Shown in pieces: positions 54,401 to 64,000 of a stretch of 64,000 nucleotides of DNA. Made by a program: the position numbers and the translations under genes. Positions within the stretch are counted from its first letter, which is position 1. Every line of letters begins with the position of its first letter. The stretch comes from Leptobrachium leishanense (lineage: Eukaryota > Chordata > Amphibia > Anura > Megophryidae): positions 8,930,182-8,994,181 of the forward strand of contig CM019068.1 in the NCBI GenBank assembly GCA_009667805.1, in the 5' to 3' direction. The notes beneath the pieces were generated by a model, which saw only the letters and a program-made list of their open reading frames with translations, had not been told where the DNA came from and made no database searches.

Positions 54401-55187
54401 AAAAAACGCCTAGTCCATAAAAGTGACTTAGAAACATCTTCCACCAATAATTTAGTTACTGTATATCCTTTCTAACCGCCTGCAGCACGGCAAAAGAGTC
54501 AGGAGAAGGTGCAGCCTTGTGTGCCGATTCTAAACCTGTCAATTTGAGTTGCAGGTCAGCCAGCAATTTATACTTCATCTTTTTACTGTACGAAACATGT
54601 TTAATAAAAGCCCCCCCACCACTGCCTTATGAGCTGACCATAATGTAGCCACTGGGATCTCTGGCGATGTATTAAGTTGAAAATACTGTACAATATCCTC
54701 CCGCACTGCATCCCTAATAACCGGGTTCTGCAAGGTGGTAGGCCCCAGCCGCCATGACCAGGAGCCTTCTATATCCCGTAGAGTCAATGTCGAACCAACC
54801 TCGGCATGATCAGACCATACATTCAAAGCAATTGAGGCTGATTCCACCATAGGTAGCACGTTGGTTGAAATCTGAAAACTATCAATGCGGGAATAACAAG
54901 CGTGGGGTGCCGAATAAAATGTGTAATCTCGAGGAGATGGATGGAGCACCCTCCACACATCAGTAATACCCATAGTACGAATAAATTCTCCCAACATCCT
55001 GTCTTGTCTATTACCCAGAATACGTGGGCCACCATGCGATCTATCAATAGCCGGTGAAGGTACTGTAATAAAATCCCCCCTATCAATATCTGGCCCTCGG
55101 CATATAGGCGCACCATAGAGGTGAGGTCATCCCAAAACCCCTGTTCAGGAACATTAGGGGCATAAACATTTATTATAATATATATAT
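51427..55187 (-). mobile_element. L1-clade LINE, 5'-truncated, with 16-bp target duplication
   Basis: Flanked by identical 16-mers aataaagagactcttt (51411-51426 and 55188-55203). On the plus strand the left edge is a T-rich run (ttttttcttctttatttt), the poly(A) end of a minus-strand insertion. It starts within the endonuclease domain, the usual 5' truncation. A long 3' region is present. Confidence 0.92.
51605..55116 (-). pseudogene. L1 ORF2, endonuclease end, RT and C-terminal zinc region, broken
   Basis: Blocks on the minus strand, in order: endonuclease end (YSRIDSFQIS, NVWSDHAEV, 54997-54575); RT start (SLKPHKAPGPDGLTAVYYKTF, about 54050); RT core (NYWPISLINTDLKLFAKIMA, DQVGFIPGRQAYDNTRRAV, LDAEKAFDRV, 53984-53520); catalytic AYADDILL (53415 onward) with the thumb (GLGLPDFRTYYLAAQ); and a C-terminal cysteine region (CWRNCGEKGTHAHMWWQCP, 52321-52001) typical of L1/Tx1 ORF2. 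Frames change at about 54500, 53990, 53450 and 52500. A dead copy. Confidence 0.9.
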
Positions 55188-55541
55188 AATAAAGAGACTC
55201 TTTACCGCAGAATTTTATAATGAACGGTTTATTAGATATTGAATTAAAACGGGAATATTTTTAACATTGAAGCCTATGGGATTCTCCTGAATAAACCTGC
55301 CGAATTAAACCACCGAATGACAGGGCATTTCGGGAACCTTTCGCTGCTGGTTTTTGTTCTCTGAATAGATGAAGTATTGCTTCTCTATGGGGATTTCACT
55401 GCCCTCGAACAGGCACCGAACAGGCACCGTATGTGCAGGCAATTCGCCAGGATTTGGCGAATGCCTGCTCTCTGGATAGCCGAATGGCCAAGAAGGGTAA
55501 CCTTTCTCCAGCCATTCGGATCTCTTCGAATAACCCTGTAT

Positions 55542-56750
55542 GTTATTTATATATACTTTGCTGTATAAATCTCCCAGAATTAATTCTATGCCTGCAGTTA
55601 TTAGCTATTACAAAGTTATTCTCTAATAATGTTATTGTTTCTTAAAACCTAAAAATATCTAGCAATCAATGTCACATATGTTTTATAAACACAGAGATAT
55701 GAATCGATTGGGTAATATCTTCGATATGATGAGTTTTCGCTTCTCTTCTGTCTAAATAATAAGTGATAGTAAGTCATCCTCCCGGTACCGGCTCGTGATA
55801 ATACTCCCGTGAAAGACTTTAGTTCACTTCAGGCCCCCTAGGAAATCTACGCTGTGCTTGATACGTTTGAAGATATTGAGCTTTGTATCGATTTTCCTCT
55901 GAATTGTTTATTTAGAAGGATTTTTCTTTTAATCCTCAGTAATATACATTTATTATCTGCCGCTGATGGCTTGAAACACTACAAAGCGTCCGCTGGCAAT
56001 GGAGAGCAGCTGGAGCTGAATCCTGGCAGAGTCACCTGTCAAGGCAAGCGCTTTCATCTACAGATTTACTAAACTCGCATTGCGAATAGACCCCCCATGG
56101 GTGTGTTACATGTGAACCAACAGACAACTCAACGTGGAACTAATATAGGGAAAAACAACTTTGCATGGGATCTGCAGAGATCTCGGCCTCTGTGTGACAG
56201 AATGCATTTGCCTTTGAAGATGATCATTATTTATTGTATTATTTTTTTATTGAGTCTAGAGTAACCTTGTTTAGACTTTCACCTGGTGAAATAAAAAACA
56301 CATGAACCCCGAGGACCATTTGCAGCCCCGATTTATCAGAGCTGCTGCTTTGCTGATCCCAAGGTTAGCTCTCACAACGGACTGTCTTCTGAAATGCTGT
56401 GTGCGTTATATATTCTGTAACAAACATTGGCCATCTTGTTAGACACGCTGGGGTTTCACCCCAAAGCCCTCTGCAGGTTAGGTGGCGCCATATTCCTGCA
56501 TAACACCTGTACTCTCGGCAGAACAGATAGAGAGACTTTGTTTCCATTTGTCGTTTGTTGTCTCTTGGGAATCTCTCTTCGTTGTTTGATTTGTAACCAG
56601 CATACTCCACAGTGATTCTTCAGATCTTTCCTATCTTAGCTGAACCCACAAAGGCCTGATTCTTACCGTGACAGTCAGGGCCGGTGCTAGGCTATATTGC
56701 GCCCTAGGCCAGACCAAAAAAAAAAAACACGTGACATGTGTGAGTGTATC
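55542..56750. other. Unassigned non-coding DNA
   Basis: No gene or repeat recognised; ends in a short A-run at 56719. Confidence 0.5.
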
Positions 56751-56751
56751 A

Positions 56752-57305
56752 CAGAGCTCACACATGGGTATATACTACCCCAGCAGCTCACACATGGGTA
56801 TATACTGCCCCAGCAGCTCACACATGGGTATATACTGCCCCAGCAGCTCACACATGGATATATACTACCCCAGCAGCTCACACATGGGTATATACTACCC
56901 CAGCAGCTCACACATGGGTATATACTGCCCCAGCAGCTCACATATGTATAAATACTGCCCCAGTAGCTCACACATGGGTATATACTGCCCCAGTAGCTCA
57001 CACATGGGTATATACTGCCCCCAGTAGCTCACACATGGATATATACTGCCCCCAGCAGCTCACACATGGGTATATACTGCCCCAGTAGCTCACACATGGG
57101 TATATATTGCCCCCAGTAGCTCACACATGGGTATATACTGCCCCAGTAGCTCACACATGGGTATATACTGCCCCAGTAGCTCACACATGGGTATATACTG
57201 CCCCAGTAGCTCACACATGGGTATATATTGCCCCCAGTAGCTCACACATGGGTATATACTGCCCCAGTAGCTCACACATGGGTATATACTGCCCCCACTA
57301 GCTCA
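56752..57305. repeat. 30-bp minisatellite
   Basis: About 18 units of agctcacacatgggtatata plus ctgccccagt, with an extra C in some units. The 30-base period keeps long frames open on both strands without implying a protein. Confidence 0.93.
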
Positions 57306-57997
57306 CACATGGCTGGGTATGATGTGATGGGTCTCTCTGCCGGCCGCTGTCACGCCGCTCTATCACGTTGCACGCTTGCTCTGGCCTCTGGGCGCAGCTT
57401 GATCATGGAAGACAGCTTGCGGTGGCTGTCATGCTGAGGGGGCGGGGTTATCCCACATACCCATGTGTGAGTGTTGGTCTTTCGGCTGCACCCTAGGCGG
57501 TGCTGTGCTCTTGATTGTTTTGTCTGATTTTTTTATCATTTATTAAACATTTTTTTATTGAGGCTCACACTTTAACAAACAAAATGCCAGACAGCAGGCA
57601 CGAAATCTGGAAAAGAACGGAGTCACGCAGGACCCTACAAGTAATGACAGGTCTGATGGCAAAACTAGCGGGTGACTTTAAGAAATCGGGAGAACCAAAC
57701 ATTTTCTGTTTTTTCCAAAAAATAAAGGCACATAAATAAACTATAATCTACAGACACAAAATTACAGAAGAGAAAAATGAAAAATGAAAAAAGGTGCTCA
57801 ACAAGGTCCTCATATCAACACATGTCATATCAAATTACCAGAGGAAACAAAGGTCTTCCATCACTCCCACACGTCCTGAAAGGAGGAGATGGAGTTTGCA
57901 CCCTGTGAAACATTTCCTCATAATGGTATACATCTTCCAGGGATTATTTATCTTTATTAAAAGTTCTATTTTATCCTAGATCACATCTCTCAGCCTT
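57306..57997. other. Unassigned non-coding DNA
   Basis: No gene recognised. A ccgctgtcacgccgctct block is GC-rich; the rest is AT-rich. Confidence 0.45.
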
Positions 57998-58430
57998 TTA
58001 GGCTGGGGTCAGACCAGCGCACTTTTAACGTGCGTTCTGGCGCACATAATTACGGCCGCACTAGCAGCAGATAACGGGCAATGACGGCCAATATACGATG
58101 TACGGCCGCACAAAAGTCCGGCTGCGCAACGCAAGTGGAAAATGAACGCATTTTTCGGAGAACGCTGAACTGCTAGTACTGACGTACTGAGTGCGCAGCT
58201 GCGGCATAGCGGTGTGTGTGCGAGATTAGGAGATGTCAGACGCTGCTAATGTCCAGCCTACATAACGTCCAGACGCAACAAGAGTTTTATTGACGATCCG
58301 TACAAAATCACGCCCGAAAATGCGCGTCATCTGACCGTTTTTGCGCAGTCCGTGAAAAAATACGTCAATGCGTTCGGACGCACTTTTTCACGTTCGCGGG
58401 GAAAAATGCTTTCGTCTGACCCTAGCCTTA
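57998..58430. mobile_element. Harbinger-like MITE, copy 2
   Basis: 433 bp, ttaggctggggtcagac to gtctgaccctagcctta, with TTA on both edges. Near-collinear with 22908-23339; most differences are at CpG sites. Confidence 0.78.
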
Positions 58431-58581
58431 AATGTTGCAACTGCAACAGCTGCTGGCATTTAACAAAAAGGTGGAGATTCAGAAAGTAACAGGACAAGAT
58501 TCATTGCTGAAGCTCCTCCCGTCATCGTTTGAATGTCTCCTTTTGAATCGTTGACGTTTGTCGTCAAATATTACTAGTTAC
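58430..58581. repeat. 152-bp direct duplication, copy 1
   Basis: aaatgttgcaactgcaacag to attactagttac, matching 58868-59019 at all but about four positions. Starts at the last base of the Harbinger-like MITE. Confidence 0.92.
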
Positions 58582-58867
58582 TAGTTTCTTTTGTGAATTC
58601 TTCATTGACACAATTATTCAACCCCTTAAAGACTACCACTCTGAAGAACAGAGGTTCATTCAAGTGTTTTCAATCAGGTTTTGAAAACACCTGTGGATGT
58701 CACGGAGCAGCAATAAAGCATAATAAGCAATTAGGCAGCTTTAAAATGACTGTGATACTGAGCTCCTTCTAGACATTTACTGGTGTGGTTACAAACATGG
58801 TGAAGTCAAGAGAATGGTCCAGGAAGACAAGAGAAAAGGTGATTACTCTTCACAGGGAAAATGTATG
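58582..58867 (+). pseudogene. Tc1/mariner fragment with transposase N-terminus
   Basis: The region begins with attattcaaccccttaaagac, a Tc1-type 5' non-coding sequence. An ATG at 58797 then opens MVKSREWSRKTREKVITLHR, the start of a Tc1-like transposase DNA-binding domain, and stops at codon 24 where the second duplication starts. Only the first tenth or so of a transposase is present. Confidence 0.7.
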
Positions 58868-59019
58868 AAATGTTGCAACTGCAACAGCTGCTGGCATTTA
58901 ACAAAAAGGTGGAGATTCAGAAAGTAACAGGACAAGATTCATTGCTGAAGCTCCTCCTGTCATCGTTTGAATGTCTCCTTTTGAAACATTGACGTTTGTC
59001 GTCAAATATTACTAGTTAC
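58868..59019. repeat. 152-bp direct duplication, copy 2
   Basis: See copy 1. It interrupts the transposase frame, so the second copy arose with or after the Tc1 fragment. Confidence 0.92.
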
Positions 59020-61620
59020 CGAATCTCCGCACAGTATAAAAATGAAATCTAGAATGTTGAAGAAAATAAACATAACGTTAAAGTTCCTCTATGTGATAAC
59101 CTGTAACCAGCGTTGCTAAAAGATAATAAAACTTGTGTTTTGCAGGGTACAACAATACAAATCGAAGGTCGCTGCACTCACGGGTCTGTCAATGGGCGTT
59201 CCTGTCTCGACTCCTATCACCTGCAAAGTGATTGTATGTATGTTTGTAGCAAATGTTTTTTCCCGCAGTTGATACTCACAACGTTCATATTGACGAGCTG
59301 CCCCTGTATCTCGCAAACCACTGCACGTGTTAGATTTTAATTTCCTGTATGAATATAAATATCCTGTGTTGAAAGCCTGTTCTGATACCTGTGTTGAAAA
59401 GCCTGTTCTGATAAAATGGGCTGTGACCTCCCCTTTCTAAGTGTCGATTCTGTATGTAGATAGTTTTTTCTTCTATAGTATATGGCCTGTGGAATTTGTA
59501 GCCAGATTTCCTGTATGTCTTTGTTACATGAAGTGCAGGAAAAAGTGTGTGAACATTGTAAGCCAGAGAAAACCCATCTCTGAAGAACCATATATGGTAA
59601 TCTTTGCCAAATTCTAATGTAGAAATGTATGTGTACTGATTGACTGTTATATCACATTCCTGTGTGGGGTGGATATGAAACTTTGTCTACAACGAACGTT
59701 TTTGATTGGATGTTTGAAATCGAATAAATTGGTCTGTCTAACAAAGGGATATTCAGACATGATGCAGCTATACCTTGTGAGTGGTTGATATTACTGTCTC
59801 CGCTAGCATCAGCGCGTGTTTTATTTTTAATATTTTCAGAAACTTGCAGATGTTTATTGGAATTCCATATATGGTGATAATAAATAGGATATTGATTTGA
59901 TTAGCTAAATTTTATTATTTAACAGCTCGTTCATCTATTTCACTATACTGTGTTGGCAAAGAGGTTTGGGGGCCACTGGGGTGCGTTGTGCAATTTTTAT
60001 ACCTTTTTTATTTTTAATAAAATAATCCGTTTTGTGGAGGGAGGGAGAGGCGGAGCTCTTGGAAGCCAGCAGGAGCTGAGAACTCATGGCTTGGAATTCT
60101 GGTCTTATTCCTCATCTTTCTTTATGTGATTTCTGCAAACTCTTAAGAAATGGCTGCAATCTCCTACAAAACCCACGAAGCCCAGAGGAGATGAACTGTA
60201 ACGGTAGGCCCCCTATAGGGTGATGGGGAGCCTTTCGGCTGTGAAGTTTGAAGCCTTTAGTGCAGGTTTGTAGTTTGTTGCTGATAGCAGATTCCAGCGC
60301 ACACTGGCAGAACAAGAAACAAGGGAGATTGTGTTCTGCACTAACACAAGAGGAAGCCCTGCACTGGGTATGATTTCTCATCTAGAGACAGATTTCAGGA
60401 CTGGGGATAGACACAATGAATTCAGCAAGCTGCAGGGCAGAACTTGGTACTTGAATAACACAACAGTAAAGACTGCTGATCCTAGCACTCCCAGCCAGGG
60501 AGGTCAGACAAAGCCCTGAGTACCACTCAACACCAAATGGCTTTGTGGCCAAATGCCTGCTGAGTGAAACAAACTTAATATAAACAGACAGATAATTCCT
60601 TAAACAGATAAGGTTCATACAGAAGAGAGGTCCAAGAAGCCAAGCCAGGTCATACACGAGATATCAGAATCAGAAATACAACTTAGGGTACAGACTAGAG
60701 CATAAACCGGGAACCAAAGCCAAGGAGTCATACACAGAAATCCAGAAATCCAAAATAGCAATACAGGGAGTAGGTTAACTCAATGGATATAGGTCTATCC
60801 TGATCCAAGGATCAAGAGTACTACTGGCCCTATATATAGGGCCGAGCAGGTCATGTGACCGCAGACTATCAGCCCAATAGAGATGGTCTGCAGAGACTGG
60901 GCCTGAACGCCATCAAACAGAGGGATCCCTGCTTCCACCACCAGGGGGCAGGGCCAAAATGTGACATGAACTGAGCCTTTTCTACTGTGTGATGTCACCG
61001 AGCGCTGACATCACACACCGACATCAGCTGTGCAGGAGAGGGACTTTTCAAACATGGAGCTACGGAAAATTTCTAGCGGGTTCTGTCATCCACATATTTT
61101 GGAAACTGCTGATCGGGACTGGTCTGACATTATTTTCAGAGAAAGCTTAACATTTTGGAAATTTTCGGAGGTGGGCATGTTTATAGCCCCTTTGCATCAC
61201 CCCCATACTCCCGCCCCCTCTTCCTCTTTATCCATTACTATGGTGCATTTTATGGGGGGGGGGTAGGATTATACAGGAAGACGTGGAGGGGGCTTCAATC
61301 CCCTCCAATAGCGTAGAAGTGTTTTATGTGCAGAAACTGAGGTTGAGCCAAACCATTCTCGGGTTGTGCACGGGGCTGGTAGGACTAATGGGTCGTATTC
61401 TGAGGTGTTTGTACCAGGAGAGCTTTAATAAATCAGCAGAGTCCAGTTTGCTCGAGTAACTAGGCAAGCCCCCCCCCCATTCAACCTAATACTGGACGTT
61501 TTAAGAGGAAGGTTTTAATATTTAAAATATATTTGAAGCAGAAACGTCAAGATCTATAATCTATTTATTTTAATATCGCAGATTTTCTATTAAATGAGAG
61601 AAGATTATTAATGGAGATTT
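59020..61620. other. Unassigned non-coding DNA
   Basis: About 2.6 kb with no recognised gene. A short duplicated phrase (tgttgaaa-gcctgttctgata) occurs twice at 59366-59412. Parts around 60380-60960 look like old interspersed repeats but could not be assigned. Confidence 0.5.
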
Positions 61621-61623
61621 CTT

Positions 61624-62035
61624 GAGTGTGTGTCTGTTTGTGTGTGTGTGTGCGTATGCGTTTGTGTCTGTGTGTGCATATGTGTGTGTGTCTGTGTGTG
61701 TGTGTGTATGCGTGTGTATATGTGTGTATGCGTGTGTGTGTGTGTATGGGTATGCGTCTGTGTGTGTGTCTGTGTGCGTATGCGTGTGTGTGTGTGGGTA
61801 TGTGTCTGTGTGTGTGTGGGTGTGTTTCTGTGTGCGTGTACGTATGTGTCTGTGTGTGTATGCACGTGTGTCTGTGTGCGTATGTGTCTGTGTGTGTGCG
61901 TATGCACGTGTGTGTGCGTATGCGTGTGTGTCTGTGTGTATGTGTGTGCGTGTGTGTCTGTCTGTGTGTGTGCGTTTGTGTCTGTGTGTGCGTATACGTG
62001 TGTGTGTCTGTGTGCGTATGCGTGTGTGTGTGCGT
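61624..62035. repeat. (TG)n-rich microsatellite
   Basis: About 410 bases of tgtg with frequent tctg, tatg and cgtg interruptions. Frames within it are artefacts. Confidence 0.95.
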
Positions 62036-62084
62036 TTGCAGTGGCGTCGTAACGTGGGGGCGGGGGGTGCGGCCCGCACCAGGT

Positions 62085-62128
62085 GACACCCGCCCTTAGG
62101 GTGACACGTCACCCTAAGGGCGGGTGTC
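62085..62128. repeat. 44-bp near-perfect palindrome
   Basis: 21-base arms (gacacccgcccttagggtgac and its exact complement) around two bases. GC-rich, lying between the TG repeat and the terminal array. Confidence 0.92.
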
Positions 62129-62263
62129 TCACCCTCCGCCGCGTATTCGCTCCCTGCGAAACACGTCACCAGCCAATCACGGCTGGTCACGTGGCTCCCC
62201 CAGGCGAGCGCCCAAGCTGCGCGCCGCCGGATGCTCAGAGGGAGCGAACACGCGGCGGAGGTG

Positions 62264-64000
62264 AGCTGGGGCATATCCATGAGCTGGGGCAGTATATCCA
62301 TGAGCTTGGGGCAGTATCCATGAGCTGGCGCATATCCATGAGCTGGGGGCAGTATCCATGTGCTGGGGCAGTATCCATGAGGTGGGGCAAATCCATGAGC
62401 TGGGGCAGTATATCCATGAGCTGGGGCAAATCCATGAGCTCTCAGCTGGGGCAAATCCATGAGCTGGGGGCAGTATCCATGTGCTGGGGCATATCCATAA
62501 GCTGGGGCAATATATCCATGAACTGGGGGCAGTATCCATGTGCTGGGGGCAGTATCCATGAGCTGGGGCATATCCATGAGCTTGGGGCATATCCATGAGC
62601 TGGGGCATATCCATGAGCTGGGGCAAATTCCATTAGCTGGGGCAATATCCATGAGCTGGGGCATATCCCATGAGCTGGGGCAGTATCCATGAGCTGGGGC
62701 AGTACCCATGAGCTTGGGGCATTAACCATGAACTGGGGCATATCCATGAGCTTGGGGCATTATCCATGAGCTGAGGCATATCCATGAGCTGGGGCAGTAT
62801 CCATGAGCTGGGGGGCATATCCATGAGCTGGGGCATATCCATGAGCTGGGGGCAGTATCCATGAGCTGGGGCATATCCATGAGCTGGGGCAATATATCCA
62901 TGAGCTGGGGCATATCCATGAGCTGGGGCAATATCCATGAGCTGGGGCAATATATCCATGAGCTGGGGCAGTATCCATGTGCTGGGGCATATCCATGAGA
63001 TGGGGCATATCCATGATCTGAGGCAATATATCCATGAGTTGGGGCAATATCCATGAGCTGTGGCATATCCATGAGCTGGGGCAGTATCCATGAGCTGGGG
63101 CATATCCATGCGCTGGGGCATTATCCATGAGCTGGGGCATATCCATGAGCTGGGGCAGTATCCATGAGCTGGGGCAGTATCCATGAGCTGGGACATATCC
63201 ATGAGCTGGGGCAAATCCATGAGCTGGGGCAAATCCATGAGCTGGGGGCAGTATATCCATGAGCTGTGGCAAATCCATGAGCTGGGGGCAGTATCCATGT
63301 GCTGGGGCAGTATCCATGAGCTGGGGCAAATCCATGTGCTGGGGCAGTATATCCATGAGCTGGGGCAGTAAATTCATGTGCTGGGGCAAATCCATGAGCT
63401 GGGGCAGTATCCATGTGCTGGGGCATATCCATGAGCTGGGGCAATAGTCATGAGCTGGGGGCATTATCCATGAGCTGGGGGCAGTATCCATGTGCTGGGG
63501 CAATATCCATGAGCTGGGGCAATATATCCATGAGCTGGGGCAGTATCCATGTGCTGGGGCATATCCATGAGCTGGGGCAATATCTATGAGCTGGGGCAAT
63601 ATCCATGAGCTGGGGCAATATATCCATGTGCTGGGGCAGTATCCATGAGCTGGGGCAAAATCAATGTGCTGGGGCAGTATATCCATGAGCTGGGGCAGTG
63701 AATCCATGTGCTGGAGCAAATCCATGAGCTGGGGCAGTATCCATGAGCTGGGGAAATATCCATGAGCTGGGGGCATTATCCATGAGCTGGGGCAGTATAT
63801 CCATGAGCTGGGGGCAGTATCCATGAGCTGGGGCAAAATCAATGTGCTGGGGCAGTATATCCATGAGCTGGGGCAGTGAATCCATGTGCTGGAGCAAATC
63901 CATGAGCTGGGGCAGTATCCATGAGCTGGGGCAGTATCCATGAGCTGGGGCATTATCCATGAGCTGGGGGCAGTATCCATGAGCTGGGGCATATCCATGA
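62264..64000. repeat. 18-21-bp minisatellite, continues past the window
   Basis: About 90 units of atccatgagctggggc followed by one of several linkers (ata, agt, aatat, agtat, aa), giving lengths of 18, 19, 21 or 22. The tgtgctggggc variant recurs. Up to 412 codons stay open on the minus strand by composition only. Confidence 0.93.

Larger units (their letters stand above)
50920..55538. mobile_element. GGGTTATTC-family MITE split by an L1
   Basis: Left edge cagggtaattcaaagaga (50920), right edge cttcgaataaccctg (55538); TAT on both sides (50917-50919, 55539-55541) may be the target duplication. Outside the L1 the two parts (50920-51426 and 55204-55538) total about 845 bp and are collinear with 990-2322 in reverse. 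This copy has only about 1.5 units of the 27-bp repeat (55400-55430). Confidence 0.7.

Noticed and set aside
62633..63998. Long minus-strand frames rich in MDTAPAHGYCPSSW-type repeats
   Set aside because: They follow the 18-21-bp array and change frame with linker length; there is no start context or non-repeat domain.

Overview
The window looks like vertebrate, most probably anuran amphibian, genomic DNA. No host exon, tRNA gene or rRNA gene is supported. Almost everything recognisable is a transposable element, an endogenous retrovirus or a tandem repeat. The reasons for an amphibian call are the mixture present together: CR1-type and L1-type LINEs, L2-like tails with a frog-style 3' end (rc reading gcgctttataaataaa), a chromodomain Ty3/Gypsy element, hAT and Harbinger-like MITEs, and a GAAACGCGT hammerhead-like repeat. 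The species cannot be named from this.

Layout. 1-6.8 kb: TIR-type MITEs (one with a 27-bp tandem array inside), a hAT MITE with a perfect 8-bp target duplication, an inverted 39-bp minisatellite, and a LINE reverse-transcriptase remnant. 7.7-22.8 kb: a nested stack. An old MITE was split by a gamma-type endogenous retrovirus (7883-22585, minus strand, 4-bp target duplication atat, LTRs about 2.4% different). That provirus was split inside its RT by a very young chromodomain Gypsy element (13635-19645, minus strand, 5-bp target duplication tttga, LTRs about 0.4% different). 22.9-31.4 kb: Harbinger-like MITE, a decayed LTR element with a zinc-knuckle gag, a second hAT MITE inside its LTR, and a long SINE-derived inverted repeat. 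31.5-38.7 kb: a 23-bp satellite interrupted by a 4.3-kb CR1 LINE. 39.4-46.1 kb: a foldback hAT MITE, a CA repeat, another MITE, and five minisatellite arrays. 46.2-49.6 kb: a second CR1 LINE on the plus strand. 50.0-55.5 kb: a foldback repeat carrying a hammerhead-ribozyme-like core, then a MITE split by an L1 with a 16-bp target duplication. 55.5-64 kb: minisatellites, a second Harbinger-like MITE, a Tc1 fragment between 152-bp duplications, a TG repeat, a 44-bp palindrome, and an 18-21-bp array running off the end.

The strongest unusual observation is in the retrovirus. Between its RNase H and integrase regions (about 12222-11596, minus strand) lies a stretch matching the conserved N-terminal domain of opioid growth factor receptor proteins (OGFr_N). 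It is joined in the same frame to integrase apart from one TGA codon. Non-primate lentiviruses carry their dUTPase at this same pol position, so this looks like a captured host domain in pol, now decayed by frameshifts. The provirus is otherwise defective: most of gag and protease is deleted, pol and env are broken by frameshifts and stops, and RT is split by the Gypsy insertion.
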